64,000 nucleotides of DNA from Rohdeia mirabilis (GTDB taxonomy: Bacteria; Planctomycetota; UBA1135; GCA-002686595). Made by a program: the position numbers and the translations under genes. The notes beneath the pieces are model-generated. The model searched no databases and was not told where the DNA came from. It saw only the letters and a list, made by a program, of their open reading frames with translations. Positions 45,631-53,794 of the stretch are shown one piece after another (the stretch's first letter is position 1; every line of letters starts with the position of its first letter). The stretch is from contig CP036290.1 of NCBI GenBank assembly GCA_007750655.1, positions 3,534,001 to 3,598,000 on the forward strand, given 5' to 3'.

Positions 45631-45659
45631 GGCCCGGCGTCGCTCCGCGACGCCGGGCC
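45631..45659 (-). terminator. Hairpin between DGR target and accessory genes
   Basis: A perfect 13-bp GC-rich stem with a 3-nt loop, about 120 bp after the stop of the SUMF1-type gene. It may end that transcript. Some DGRs have a required hairpin just downstream of the variable region, but there it is only a few bases away, so this one is more likely a terminator. Confidence 0.5.
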
Positions 45660-45777
45660 GAGGACCCGTGGGCTCGCACCGCTGCGCAGCACCGCGCGCT
45701 CCGGCATCTTCGGCGTCGCTCCGCTCCCGCCTCCGTGCCTCCGCTCGCGGTGCTGCTCCGCTCTGCTGGGGCTCGAA

Positions 45778-47016
45778 CTAGGGGACGAGAACTGGGGCGA
45801 GAACAACCCGGAACCCGACGTCGAAGCCCGGGAAGCCGGGGCCGGTGCCGTCCCGGTCGGCGGAGCGGCAGTTGCCGGAGGTGCCGTTCCAGCTGCCGCC
45901 CCGGTAGACCCGGAGGGAGCCGCCAGTGACGAAGGGGTCCGTCACAGGTCCAGCAGGATACGACGCGAAGCTGTCGAGGCACCACTCCCACACGTTGCCC
46001 TGCATGTCGAAGAGTCCCCAAGCGTTCGGCGCATAGCTCCCCACGTCGACCGTGCCGGGGGGGTTGCCGCAGGAGGAGAAGTTCCCCGTCGGGTGGTACG
46101 TCGCGTCGAACCGCGCGTCCGAGCAGAACAGCTCGTCCCCCACGTTGAACTCCGTCGTCGTTCCCGCGCGGCACGCGTACTCCCACTCTGCCTCCGTCGG
46201 CAGCCGGTACTCGTACCCCGCCGGCACGTTTCCCAGCGCCGACTCCTGCGCCGTCAGCGCCTGGCAGTACGCCACCGCGTCGAACCACGTCACACGCTCC
46301 ACCGGACGGTTTGCGCCCAGGTAGAAGGCGGGGTTCGACCCCATCAACGCCTCGTACTCGGCTTGGGTCACTTCGTGCTGCCCCATCCAGAACGGCTGGC
46401 TGATCGTCACGCTGTGCACCGGCTGTTCGACCGAAGAGCCGAAGTACGGTGCGCCCGAAGGCGCGTTCGAGCCCATGTCGAACGTCCCCGGCGCAATCGG
46501 GACCATACCAGGCACGAACTGACTCACGCTCGAGACCAGCATCCCCTGACTCACACCCGCGATGCGCGTCGTGAAGTCGGCGTCGATGTTCAGCGCTTGG
46601 AGGTAGAGCTGCCCCGTGTCGAAGCCCGGGAAGTTCTTCGACCACAGCCCTCCGTTCGCGTTCGGGTCGAAGGTGTACGGCAGGAACTGGTAGCTCGGGT
46701 CGATCGCCAGTTCACATCCACCCCACAGCGGGTCGGCGAAGAACGCGCCCAGGTCGAGCGGGAGCGGGACGCCGCCCAGCGCCGACGCGCTCGTGTTCGA
46801 GAAGCCCACCAGCAGGTAGCCGAGGCCCAGGCCGCCGGGAGCGGTCACTTCGAGCGTCCACGGCTGGCCGGACTGGACCGGGCCGATGATGGAGAGCTCC
46901 GGCGTCACGCCGGACGCGCCGGCGCAGCTCGTGCCGAAGGAGGTCTGGGCCTGGGCGGGGAGGGTCGGAAGGGCGAGGGCGGCAAGAGCCACGAGCAGGA
47001 GGCTGGGGGGTCGCAT
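45778..47016 (-). CDS. Secreted SUMF1/C-type-lectin-fold protein, probable DGR variable protein
   Basis: 412 residues with a cleavable signal peptide (ends AQAQ). Residues ~20-150 are a secreted beta domain; the SUMF1/formylglycine-generating-enzyme fold runs from about 170 (PGTFDMGSN, QPFWMGQHEVTQAEYEALMG, NRPVERVTWFDAVAYCQAL, YRLPTEAEWEYACRAGT) to the end. The family ending RGGSW..NCRSA.R......GFRVVL is present. Catalytic cysteines for formylglycine formation are not evident. In the last segment the positions that vary in DGR targets are all codons ending in C, as expected for AAC template codons changed at A. Confidence 0.85.
   Translation of the reverse strand: MRPPSLLLVALAALALPTLPAQAQTSFGTSCAGASGVTPELSIIGPVQSGQPWTLEVTAPGGLGLGYLLVGFSNTSASALGGVPLPLDLGAFFADPLWGGCELAIDPSYQFLPYTFDPNANGGLWSKNFPGFDTGQLYLQALNIDADFTTRIAGVSQGMLVSSVSQFVPGMVPIAPGTFDMGSNAPSGAPYFGSSVEQPVHSVTISQPFWMGQHEVTQAEYEALMGSNPAFYLGANRPVERVTWFDAVAYCQALTAQESALGNVPAGYEYRLPTEAEWEYACRAGTTTEFNVGDELFCSDARFDATYHPTGNFSSCGNPPGTVDVGSYAPNAWGLFDMQGNVWEWCLDSFASYPAGPVTDPFVTGGSLRVYRGGSWNGTSGNCRSADRDGTGPGFPGFDVGFRVVLAPVLVP
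45817..45906 (-). other. Candidate DGR variable region
   Basis: The 3' end of the SUMF1-type gene, covering residues Tyr371 to Val400. Codons here read TAC, AAC, GGC, ACC, TCC, GGC, AAC, GAC, GGC, TTC, GAC, GTC: each keeps a final C and differs only at positions where an AAC codon has adenine. The flanking codons (GTT GTT and GTT) do not follow the usual third-base C habit, as expected for a fixed initiation-of-mutagenic-homing site. No template repeat is in the window, so this is a signature and not proof. Confidence 0.6.
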
Positions 47017-47405
47017 GGCAGGTCAGGCGTGGTGAGACGGTCGGGACGCGCAGGCCGAGGGAGAGGCGTCCGAGGTGCAGTGAACGGGTCAAGGCTACCC
47101 CCCCCCCGAAGAATCGGGCAAGCCACCCTGCGGTACCGGTACGGCGTCAGACCCCGGTCCGTCGATCGACCGACAAGAAGCGCCCGACGACGAGCGCGAG
47201 CCCAGACCCGCCACACCCGGCCCGCCCCCGTCCCCTACTCGCCGTCCGAGGAGCGGCGCACCCCGTCGCGGGCACCTCGGCCGAACTGCGCCCTCGACGC
47301 CCTCGCGTGGTGCCACGGGAGTGGATTCCGCACTCTTGTCGGGCACTCTTGGTCCGTCCATCGACGGATTGGTGTCCGACTCCGCACGGGACGGATCCGT
47401 GAGGA
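47017..47405. other. Intergenic region with palindrome-family fragment
   Basis: 389 bp between the SUMF1-type gene and the MBL hydrolase. It contains a run of ten C at 47098-47107 and a 15-bp segment at 47136-47150 whose last 14 bases (CGGTACGGCGTCAG) recur in the palindromic element at 54,969. No RNA gene or terminator hairpin is evident. It must hold the promoter of the SUMF1-type gene and the end of the MBL transcript. Confidence 0.45.
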
Positions 47406-48167
47406 TCAGCCGCGCACGACGCGGCTGCCCGGAATCACGTCCTCGCCGCCGTCCGACCAACGCACCCAGCACTTCGTGCCGCCGTCGTAGTCGCGCGCTT
47501 CGAGCAACAACGTGGCGGCGTGGTCGCCGACGCGGACGCGTTCGTGCCCGAGCTCGCGCTCGCCGCGCCAGGCCCGTACGAAGGGGTTGGTGTCCAGCTC
47601 GGCGCCGATCGTCGTCGGGTCGGTGTGGCCGGGGCGCACGGTCCACTCGCGCGGCAGGGCGAGCAGGACGTCGAGGATCGAGTGGCGCAGGTCGTCGACG
47701 GTCGTGTGACCGGGCGCGCGCGTGCCGCCGACGCTGCCCTTGAAGAGCGTGTCGCCGCTGAACAGCTCGCTCGTGCCGTCGTGCGTGACGACGAAGGCGA
47801 GCTGGCCGTCGGTGTGACCGGGCACGTGCAGGCAGGCGATCGCGAGCTCCCCCACCTCGAACGCCTCGCCGCCCTCGAGCGCGCGCGTCACCTGACCCGG
47901 TCCGCCGCCGACGCGCGCGGCCTCGAGCGGGTGCGCGGCGACCTCACAGCCGAACGCCTCGACCCAGGCCGCCGTGTTCTCCACGTGGTCCCAGTGGTGG
48001 TGCGTGAGCAGCACGAGTTCGACCGTCGCGTCGAGCTCCCGCGCCTTCGCGAGCAGCGGCTCGGCCGGGCCGCCGGTGTCGATCACGACCGCGGCGCCGC
48101 CCGGCCGGTCCACGACCAGGTAGCTGTTCGACACGGCGCGCGCGTGCATGGAGCGTTCGACGATCAC
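47406..48167 (-). CDS. MBL-fold metallo-hydrolase (glyoxalase II-like)
   Basis: 253 residues. The zinc-binding motif THHHWDH is at 55-61; later ligands lie in HVPGHTDGQ, FSGDTLF and RPGHTDP. This order is that of glyoxalase II and related thioester or lactone hydrolases. After the usual ~200-residue fold comes a ~40-residue extension ending GTKCWVRWSDGGEDVIPGSR plus three residues. The DNA of that extension is the right copy of the 59-bp direct repeat. Only 3 bp separate its start from the stop of the S9 peptidase, so they are one transcript. Confidence 0.85.
   Translation of the reverse strand: MIVERSMHARAVSNSYLVVDRPGGAAVVIDTGGPAEPLLAKARELDATVELVLLTHHHWDHVENTAAWVEAFGCEVAAHPLEAARVGGGPGQVTRALEGGEAFEVGELAIACLHVPGHTDGQLAFVVTHDGTSELFSGDTLFKGSVGGTRAPGHTTVDDLRHSILDVLLALPREWTVRPGHTDPTTIGAELDTNPFVRAWRGERELGHERVRVGDHAATLLLEARDYDGGTKCWVRWSDGGEDVIPGSRVVRG
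47422..47480. repeat. 59-bp direct repeat, right copy
   Basis: Same orientation and 56 of 59 bases identical to 43350-43408. It encodes the last 20 or so residues of the MBL hydrolase. Insertion at the 3' end of a gene, with the gene's end restored by the incoming element, is a typical result of site-specific integration. Confidence 0.85.
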
Positions 48168-48170
48168 GGC

Positions 48171-50669
48171 TCAGTCCTCCGTGGCGGCGCGCGCGCCGAT
48201 CGGCTCGACGAGCCAGGTGTCGAACAGCTTCCAGATCCGCCGGTACTCGTCGAGCCAACTGGACGGCCAGCGGAACGCGTGGCTCTCCGCCGGATAGAGC
48301 ATCACCTCGAAGTCCTGCACGCCGAGCTCGATCAGGCGCTGCGACAGACGCACGGAGTCCTTCGCGAGCACGTTCGAGTCGACCAGTCCGTGGCACACGA
48401 GCAACGGGTCCTCGAGGCCTTCCGCGAACTCGATCGGCGACGAACGGCGGTACGCCTCGGGGTCGAGATCGGGCGTGTGCAGGATGCGCGCCGTGTACGG
48501 ATCGTTGTAGTGCGCCCAGTCGGTGACCGGCCGCAACGCCGCACCGCAGGCGAAGACCTCGGGCGCCTTGAACAGCGCCATCAGCGTCATGAAGCCGCCG
48601 TACGAGCCGCCGTAGAGGCCGATGCGTTCGGGGTCCACGTCGAGGTCCTGTGCCAACCACCGCGCGCCGTCGACCAGGTCCTCGAGCTCGGGCTCGCCCA
48701 TGTGCCGCCAGATCGCCGTGCGCCAGTCGCGGCCGTAGCCCGCCGACGCGCGGTAGTCCATGTCGAGCACGACGAAGCCCTGCTGGACGAGGAAGCTGTG
48801 GAACATGAACTCGCGCTGGTACGTGCTCCAACCGCGGTGCGCGTTCTGTAGATAGCCTGCGCCGTGCACGAACAGCACGGCGGGCCGCGGTCCCGTTGGC
48901 GTGCCGGCCGGTCGGTACAGCCGCGCCGGGATCGCGCGACCTTCGCGCCCCGGGACCAGGACGTACTCGGGCTCGATCCACGGGCGCGCGGCCCAGGCCG
49001 GTTCGATCGTGTGGGTCAGGCGCTTCGGTTCGGCGCCCGTGCGCGCGTCGACGAGGTACAGCTCCGGCGGTTCGAGCGCGCGCGAGACCGTGCACAACAG
49101 GCGCTCGCCGCCCGGCGACAGCACGAAACGCGTCACGCCTTCGAAATGGGTCAGACGCTCGGCCGCGCGCCCGTCGAGGAACACGCGGTGGACCTCGAGA
49201 ACGCCGTGATCGCTGCGATTGCCGACGCAGAACAGGCACGAGCCGTCGGGCGCGGCGACGACGTTGTCGGTCTCCCACCGCCCGCTGGTCAGTGCGCGCG
49301 TCGTGCCGGTGTCCGCGTCGTACAGGTGGATGTGGCTCCAACCCGACTCCTCGCTCTGGAACCACAGCTGCGACGTGCCGGGCACCCAGCCCATCTCGTT
49401 GAAGCTCCCGATCCAGGCCTCGTCGCTGAGTCGGTGGATCTCGTGCAGCGTGGCGTCCTCGGCGTCGAGCAGACACGTCCAGCGGTCCTTGTCGTCGATC
49501 GAGTAGACCTGCAGCGCGAGGAGACGCCCGTCCGGCGACCAGTCGAAGAGACGCGCGCGCACCTCGCGCGGTCCTTCGAGCGGATCGGTGGCGCGCAGGA
49601 ACGCGAGCGGATCGGTGTCCTGCCCCGACAGCCCGTCGAGCGGAACCTCGACGCGCCCGCCGGTCTCGAGGTCGAACCACTCGAGGCGATGGCCGATGCG
49701 CGCGGCCTCGCCGGCGTGCGGACGGACGCGCTCGACGTCGATGTCGGCGTCCTCGGTGATCCACACCGGCATCTGGTCGCGCGCGCCGTCGCCCTGGCCC
49801 TGCGGCTCGACGATCGCCACCAGGTAGCGTCCGGTCGGGTCGAGTTCGTCGCGCCAGATCGTGTTGCCCGCGCCGACGTACAAGGGAGCGAGCACGCGCG
49901 TCGGGTCGAGGTCGCGGCGACGCTCGTCCACCTCGCGCCGTTCGCGCGCGCGCCGTTCCTCCTCGCTGATCACGTCGAACAGGCGCTGCTGGGACTCGGC
50001 GCGAAAGCCGGTCGGACCGTCGCTCTCGTCCGGCGGCTCGTCGCTCGTCTCGAAGCGGGCCAGTTCGAACGCGTCGCTCGCTCCGTCGAGTTCGAGGCTC
50101 CACCAGGAACCGCCGCGTTCGAAGAAGACGTGCTCGCCGTCCAGCGACCAGCGCACCGACGAAACGGACGCACGCCCGCGCGTCAGCTGGCGCGGTCCGC
50201 CGGCGTCCCACAGGAACAGGTTGCCGGCGTGGACGCCGAGTGCGCGGTCGCCCGTCGCGCCCGGCTCGTGGATCCACCCTCCGGCCGCCAGCGGGCCGCG
50301 CGCGTCGTCGGCGACGATCGTCGTCACGCCGCTCGCGAGGTCGATCCGATGGCGATCGGTGACCGCGCTGTTCGGTCGCACGCGGTCGTAGAGCACCCGC
50401 TCACCGTCGACCGACCAGACGGCAGCCGTGGGAGAACGCGCCACCCATTGCTGGTCGGCGAAGATCTCCTCGAGCGTCAGCGCACCGCTCGCGGCACCGT
50501 CGACGGCAGCCGCGCGCACCGGTCCGAGCGGCGCGCCGAACGGGCCGGGACCGTTCGACCCGCCGCCGGTCGCGGCACAGCCGGACGCGACCGCTGCGAG
50601 GAGGACGAGGAGGACGGGCACCCGCGCCGGGCGCGGACGGATGGTGGCGTTCGTCGACTTGGCTCGCAT
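48171..50669 (-). CDS. Prolyl oligopeptidase family S9 lipoprotein (DPP-IV-like)
   Basis: About 832 residues from ATG 50669. Lipobox AVASGC near residue 31 makes it an exported lipoprotein. The N-terminal ~560 residues are a beta-propeller with repeated strand motifs (LFDWSPDGRLLALQVYS, VVAAPDGSCLFC). The C-terminal hydrolase has the HGAGYLQN oxyanion region, nucleophile GGSYGGFMTL (Ser689), the Asp in HGLVDSNV and the His in AESHAF. It cleaves short peptides, often after proline, in the periplasm. It lies in the minus-strand run with the SDR and MBL genes. Confidence 0.9.
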   Translation of the reverse strand: MRAKSTNATIRPRPARVPVLLVLLAAVASGCAATGGGSNGPGPFGAPLGPVRAAAVDGAASGALTLEEIFADQQWVARSPTAAVWSVDGERVLYDRVRPNSAVTDRHRIDLASGVTTIVADDARGPLAAGGWIHEPGATGDRALGVHAGNLFLWDAGGPRQLTRGRASVSSVRWSLDGEHVFFERGGSWWSLELDGASDAFELARFETSDEPPDESDGPTGFRAESQQRLFDVISEEERRARERREVDERRRDLDPTRVLAPLYVGAGNTIWRDELDPTGRYLVAIVEPQGQGDGARDQMPVWITEDADIDVERVRPHAGEAARIGHRLEWFDLETGGRVEVPLDGLSGQDTDPLAFLRATDPLEGPREVRARLFDWSPDGRLLALQVYSIDDKDRWTCLLDAEDATLHEIHRLSDEAWIGSFNEMGWVPGTSQLWFQSEESGWSHIHLYDADTGTTRALTSGRWETDNVVAAPDGSCLFCVGNRSDHGVLEVHRVFLDGRAAERLTHFEGVTRFVLSPGGERLLCTVSRALEPPELYLVDARTGAEPKRLTHTIEPAWAARPWIEPEYVLVPGREGRAIPARLYRPAGTPTGPRPAVLFVHGAGYLQNAHRGWSTYQREFMFHSFLVQQGFVVLDMDYRASAGYGRDWRTAIWRHMGEPELEDLVDGARWLAQDLDVDPERIGLYGGSYGGFMTLMALFKAPEVFACGAALRPVTDWAHYNDPYTARILHTPDLDPEAYRRSSPIEFAEGLEDPLLVCHGLVDSNVLAKDSVRLSQRLIELGVQDFEVMLYPAESHAFRWPSSWLDEYRRIWKLFDTWLVEPIGARAATED

Positions 50670-50725
50670 GGGAGCGTCAGAGCCTAGCGGCCCACGCGTC
50701 CGGACACGACTGGCTCGGGGTCCGG

Positions 50726-51604
50726 TCAGACGTCGCGCGCGCGCTCGGCGTCGATCGAGCTCGGGTCGAACAGAAGGCGCCCTTCCATCCCCCCCGCGAC
50801 CGTCACCGTCTGTCCGGTCACGTGCGACGCGAGCGCCGGCGAGGCCAACGTCAGCGCCACCGTCGCGATCTGGTGCGGGGACGCCACGCGCCGCAGCGGT
50901 GTGGTGCACAGGGCGCGCTGCACCGCGGCGCCGTCGGCCAGGGCGCCGGCGGCCATCTCGGTCGCCGTCCACCCCGGCTCGAGCAGGTTGATGCGCGCAC
51001 CGGGATCGAGCGCGACCCACTCGTTCTTGAGCGACAGCACGAGGCCCGTGAGCCCGGCCTTCGAGAGCGCGTAGTCCGCGTGTCCCGCTTCGCCGAAGCG
51101 CCCGGCGGTCGAGCCGATCGCGACCGCGGAGGCGCCGCCGGCCGCGGGGTCGGCGGCGTCGCGCGGCCCGGTCTCGGCCAGGGCCGCCGCGAACGCGCGC
51201 AGTGTCAGCGCTGCACCGGTCAAGTTCACCGCGATCGTGTGCTCGAGGCGCGCGGGGTCCAGGCGCGCGAGCGGCACGTCCGCTTCCGGCCACACGCCCG
51301 CGTTCACGATCACGTGGTCGAGTCGGCCGAAGCGTTCGAGCGCGCGCGCGGCCGTCGCGTCGCAGCTCGCGGCGCGGCGCACGTCGAGTTCGGTCACGAG
51401 CACCTCGTCCGGACCGAGCTCGCGCCCGACCTCCGACGCGAGCTCGTGCGCGACGAAGTGCTCGAGCTGCGCGCGTCGCGTCCCCGCGGACAGGACCAGT
51501 CGCGCGCCCTCACGAGCGAAGGCGACGGCGCACGCGCGACCGATGCCACCCGACGCGCCGGTGATCCAGACGCTGCGACCCGCCAGTCCGGTGTGAAGTG
51601 CCAT
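50726..51604 (-). CDS. Short-chain dehydrogenase/reductase
   Basis: 292 residues, longer than the 250-residue norm because of insertions near 45-70 and 145-158. Cofactor motif TGASGGIG (15-22), NAGV (101-104), catalytic Ser165, Tyr178 and Lys182 in SxxxRF...YALSK, and the closing VTGQTVTVAGGM typical of the FabG-like branch. It uses NAD(P)H to reduce a carbonyl or does the reverse; substrate unknown. Downstream of the phosphatase gene by 41 bp. Confidence 0.85.
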   Translation of the reverse strand: MALHTGLAGRSVWITGASGGIGRACAVAFAREGARLVLSAGTRRAQLEHFVAHELASEVGRELGPDEVLVTELDVRRAASCDATAARALERFGRLDHVIVNAGVWPEADVPLARLDPARLEHTIAVNLTGAALTLRAFAAALAETGPRDAADPAAGGASAVAIGSTAGRFGEAGHADYALSKAGLTGLVLSLKNEWVALDPGARINLLEPGWTATEMAAGALADGAAVQRALCTTPLRRVASPHQIATVALTLASPALASHVTGQTVTVAGGMEGRLLFDPSSIDAERARDV

Positions 51605-51645
51605 GTCAGCCGCGGCCCCGTGCCGTCGTCACGAACGCCACCGGC

Positions 51646-52101
51646 TCAACGCCCCGCACCGAGCGGCGGCGCTCCGGCGGCGAGCCACTCCTCGAGACGC
51701 TCGCGGATCTCGTCGCGCGTGCCGCGGTAGGCGCGCAGCACCGTGTTCTCGTCGCCGCGGACCGCATAGGGATCGGGGATCGGCCAGCGCAACACGTGCG
51801 TCGCGCTCGGGATCGGCGGCGCTTCTTCGAGCGCACTGTTCGAGAGCGCGATCAACACGTCGGGCGGTGGATCGAGCTCGGCATGGACGTAGCTCGAGGT
51901 CTGGGCCGAGATGTCGACACCGGCCTCGCGCATGACCTGGATCGACAGGGCCTGCACGCCGATCGGGTGCACGCCGCCCGACGAGACCTCGAAACGCTCG
52001 CCTGCGAGGTGGCGCAACCAGCCCTCGCCGATCGGGCTGCGGCAGGCGTTGCCGATGCAGAGGAAGACGACGCGCGGCTTGCGAAGGGGCGCGTCGCTCA
52101 C
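51646..52101 (-). CDS. Low-molecular-weight phosphotyrosine phosphatase / arsenate-reductase-like
   Basis: 151 residues from GTG 52101, which overlaps the preceding stop (GTGA). The P-loop VFLCIGNACRSPIGEG has nucleophile Cys15 and Arg21 (C-x5-R). The general acid Asp is in WPIPDPYAV. Both arsenate reductases of the ArsC thioredoxin-type and tyrosine phosphatases share this; the lack of paired downstream cysteines is more like the phosphatase. It may act on the same surface-sugar kinases but there is no direct link. Confidence 0.75.
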   Translation of the reverse strand: MSDAPLRKPRVVFLCIGNACRSPIGEGWLRHLAGERFEVSSGGVHPIGVQALSIQVMREAGVDISAQTSSYVHAELDPPPDVLIALSNSALEEAPPIPSATHVLRWPIPDPYAVRGDENTVLRAYRGTRDEIRERLEEWLAAGAPPLGAGR

Positions 52102-52472
52102 GCGTCCGCTCCCAGTCGCCCGGCGCGTTCGGCCAGGAGGCTGGCGGTCTGGACCAAGACGATCACCGGACGCGTGAGGTTCTGCATCTCCTCGGTCCTG
52201 CCGGTCGCGTTGGCCCGCTCCAGTTCGCCGCGCAACTCCTCGACGAGCCGCAGCGCCGCGTCGATCTCGAGCGCGAGCGCGTCGCGCTCCGCACTTTCCG
52301 GCGCGTCCTCGAGCAGTCGCGTGGCGAGGCCGAGCTCGTCGCTCGCGCCGTCGACGAGCGCCTCGAAGTTGGTCGTGGCGTACTCGACGCGATCGTTCTC
52401 CGTGGTCGTGCGACAGGCGGGCAGGAACACGAGGAGAGCGGCGACGGCCAGCAGCGAGGCGAATGTGCGCAT
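52098..52472 (-). CDS. Small lipoprotein, unknown
   Basis: 124 residues. Signal peptide with lipobox LPAC (Cys20). The mature part is one or two long helices (ERDALALEIDAALRLVEELRGELERANATGRTEEMQNLTRPVIVL), likely coiled-coil. No family recognised. First gene of a run (lipoprotein, phosphatase, SDR, S9 peptidase, MBL hydrolase) reading left. Confidence 0.6.
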   Translation of the reverse strand: MRTFASLLAVAALLVFLPACRTTTENDRVEYATTNFEALVDGASDELGLATRLLEDAPESAERDALALEIDAALRLVEELRGELERANATGRTEEMQNLTRPVIVLVQTASLLAERAGRLGADA

Positions 52473-52708
52473 GGACGGGAGCGGACGGGAGCGGAAGAGA
52501 ACGGGAGCGGGCGTGCGACCTGTCGACTCGTCGACGGACGAGAGGCCCGTGGCGGACGGCGAGACTAGCACCGCGCGCCGCCCGGGCACGGTTCGAGGTG
52601 CCGTGGGGCCCCGGTGGCGGTCCGGCGCCTTCCACGGGGCGGACCGCGGTCGTCGCCGCTTGCCCGACGCGCGCGCGGCGCGGACACTCCTCGCCGTCCT
52701 GCCCCACG

Positions 52709-53794
52709 ATGTCCGACACAGCACGCCCCCACCCCATCCACCGCGTCGGTTTCGATCTCTCGCCGCTCGCGCTGGCCGCGTCGCCGGGGGTGCGGCGCGC
52801 GGCGCTCGAGCTGTGGCGCGCGCTCGGCTCGCGCGCCGCGACGCGGGACGGCCTCTGCTTCGTGCCGCTCGGAGCGCGCCGAGACGACCACCCGACCGTT
52901 TGGCGTCAGTGGACGCTGCCGGGGACGGTGCGGCGGCTGGGTCTCGACGGCGTGCACACGACCGTGTCCGCCCTGCCGCTGCGCGCGCGCGTGCCGCTGG
53001 TCCAGACGGTGCACGAGGTGCCGTGGCGAACGCGGTCGAACGCGGACGCGGACTCGAACGAGAACACCGATCGTCGCCATCGCTACTGGGCGCGGACGCG
53101 ACGCGCGCGCGCCACCGTCGTTCCGAGCGAGCGCACGGCCGCCGCGCTGCGCGCCGAGCGCGGAGCGAACGCCCCCGGGATCGAAGTGGTGCCGTGGGGC
53201 GTCGGCGCGCCGTTCACGACGGTCGCGCTCGCGCCCCGTCCCACGCAGCCCCCCTACTTCCTCGTCGTCGGCGGCACGCGGCCCAAGAAGCGGCTCGATC
53301 GCGCGCTCGCGGCCCTGGCCCGTTGCGAGGCGGCGCGGCGCCACGAGTTGGTCGTCACCGGCGCGCTCGACGACGCGGCGCGCGCCTACGTCGAGCGCTG
53401 CCTGAGCGGCGCCCGCGACTTCGGCTCCGCAGCACGACTGCGCCCCGTCGGACACGTGGACGATCGCGCGCTGGCCGAACTGATGGCCGGTGCCGATGCG
53501 ACGCTCGGGGTCAGCGACAGCGAAGGGTTCGGGCTGGGGGCGCTCGAGTCGGCTGCGACCGGCACGCCCAGCGTCGTCGCGGCGAACAGCGCCGAGGCCG
53601 AGGCCGCCGGTCCGGACGCGCTGTGTTTCGATCCGGCCTTGGCGGACCTCGCGGGCGCCATCGCGGCCGCGCTCGACCGCGCCGTCGAGCTGGCGCCGAA
53701 CGCCCGCGCGGACCTGGCGCGCGCGGCGCGGGCACGGACCTGGGACCGGGCGGCCGAACGCGTCGCGGCGATCTGGTGCACACTCCTGCGATGA
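52709..53794 (+). CDS. Glycosyltransferase family 4 (first of a pair)
   Basis: 361 residues from ATG 52709. GT-B fold: the N-terminal half has RVGFDLSPLALAASPGVRRAALELWRAL and TVHEVPWRTRS; the C-terminal donor half has YFLVVGGTRPKKRLDRALAAL and ADATLGVSDSEGFGLGALESAATGTPSVVA, where the family EGFGLPxxEA is altered to EGFGLGALES, with Ser in place of the final acidic-Ala pair. It overlaps the next GT4 by 4 bp, so two sugars are probably added in sequence. Confidence 0.85.
   Translation: MSDTARPHPIHRVGFDLSPLALAASPGVRRAALELWRALGSRAATRDGLCFVPLGARRDDHPTVWRQWTLPGTVRRLGLDGVHTTVSALPLRARVPLVQTVHEVPWRTRSNADADSNENTDRRHRYWARTRRARATVVPSERTAAALRAERGANAPGIEVVPWGVGAPFTTVALAPRPTQPPYFLVVGGTRPKKRLDRALAALARCEAARRHELVVTGALDDAARAYVERCLSGARDFGSAARLRPVGHVDDRALAELMAGADATLGVSDSEGFGLGALESAATGTPSVVAANSAEAEAAGPDALCFDPALADLAGAIAAALDRAVELAPNARADLARAARARTWDRAAERVAAIWCTLLR

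Noticed and set aside
45568..45777. A DGR template repeat between the SUMF1-type gene and the accessory gene
   Set aside because: Read on both strands, this segment has no stretch resembling the variable region, and few adenines. It holds only a hairpin.
47098..47107. Ten-C run as a phase-variation switch
   Set aside because: It lies about 80 bp before the SUMF1-type start, outside any coding frame, and no promoter elements could be placed on either side of it. Left as a simple homopolymer.
43320..47490. A reverse transcriptase gene in the island
   Set aside because: No frame shows a YxDD active site or the surrounding fingers and palm motifs. If a DGR is active, the enzyme must be encoded elsewhere.
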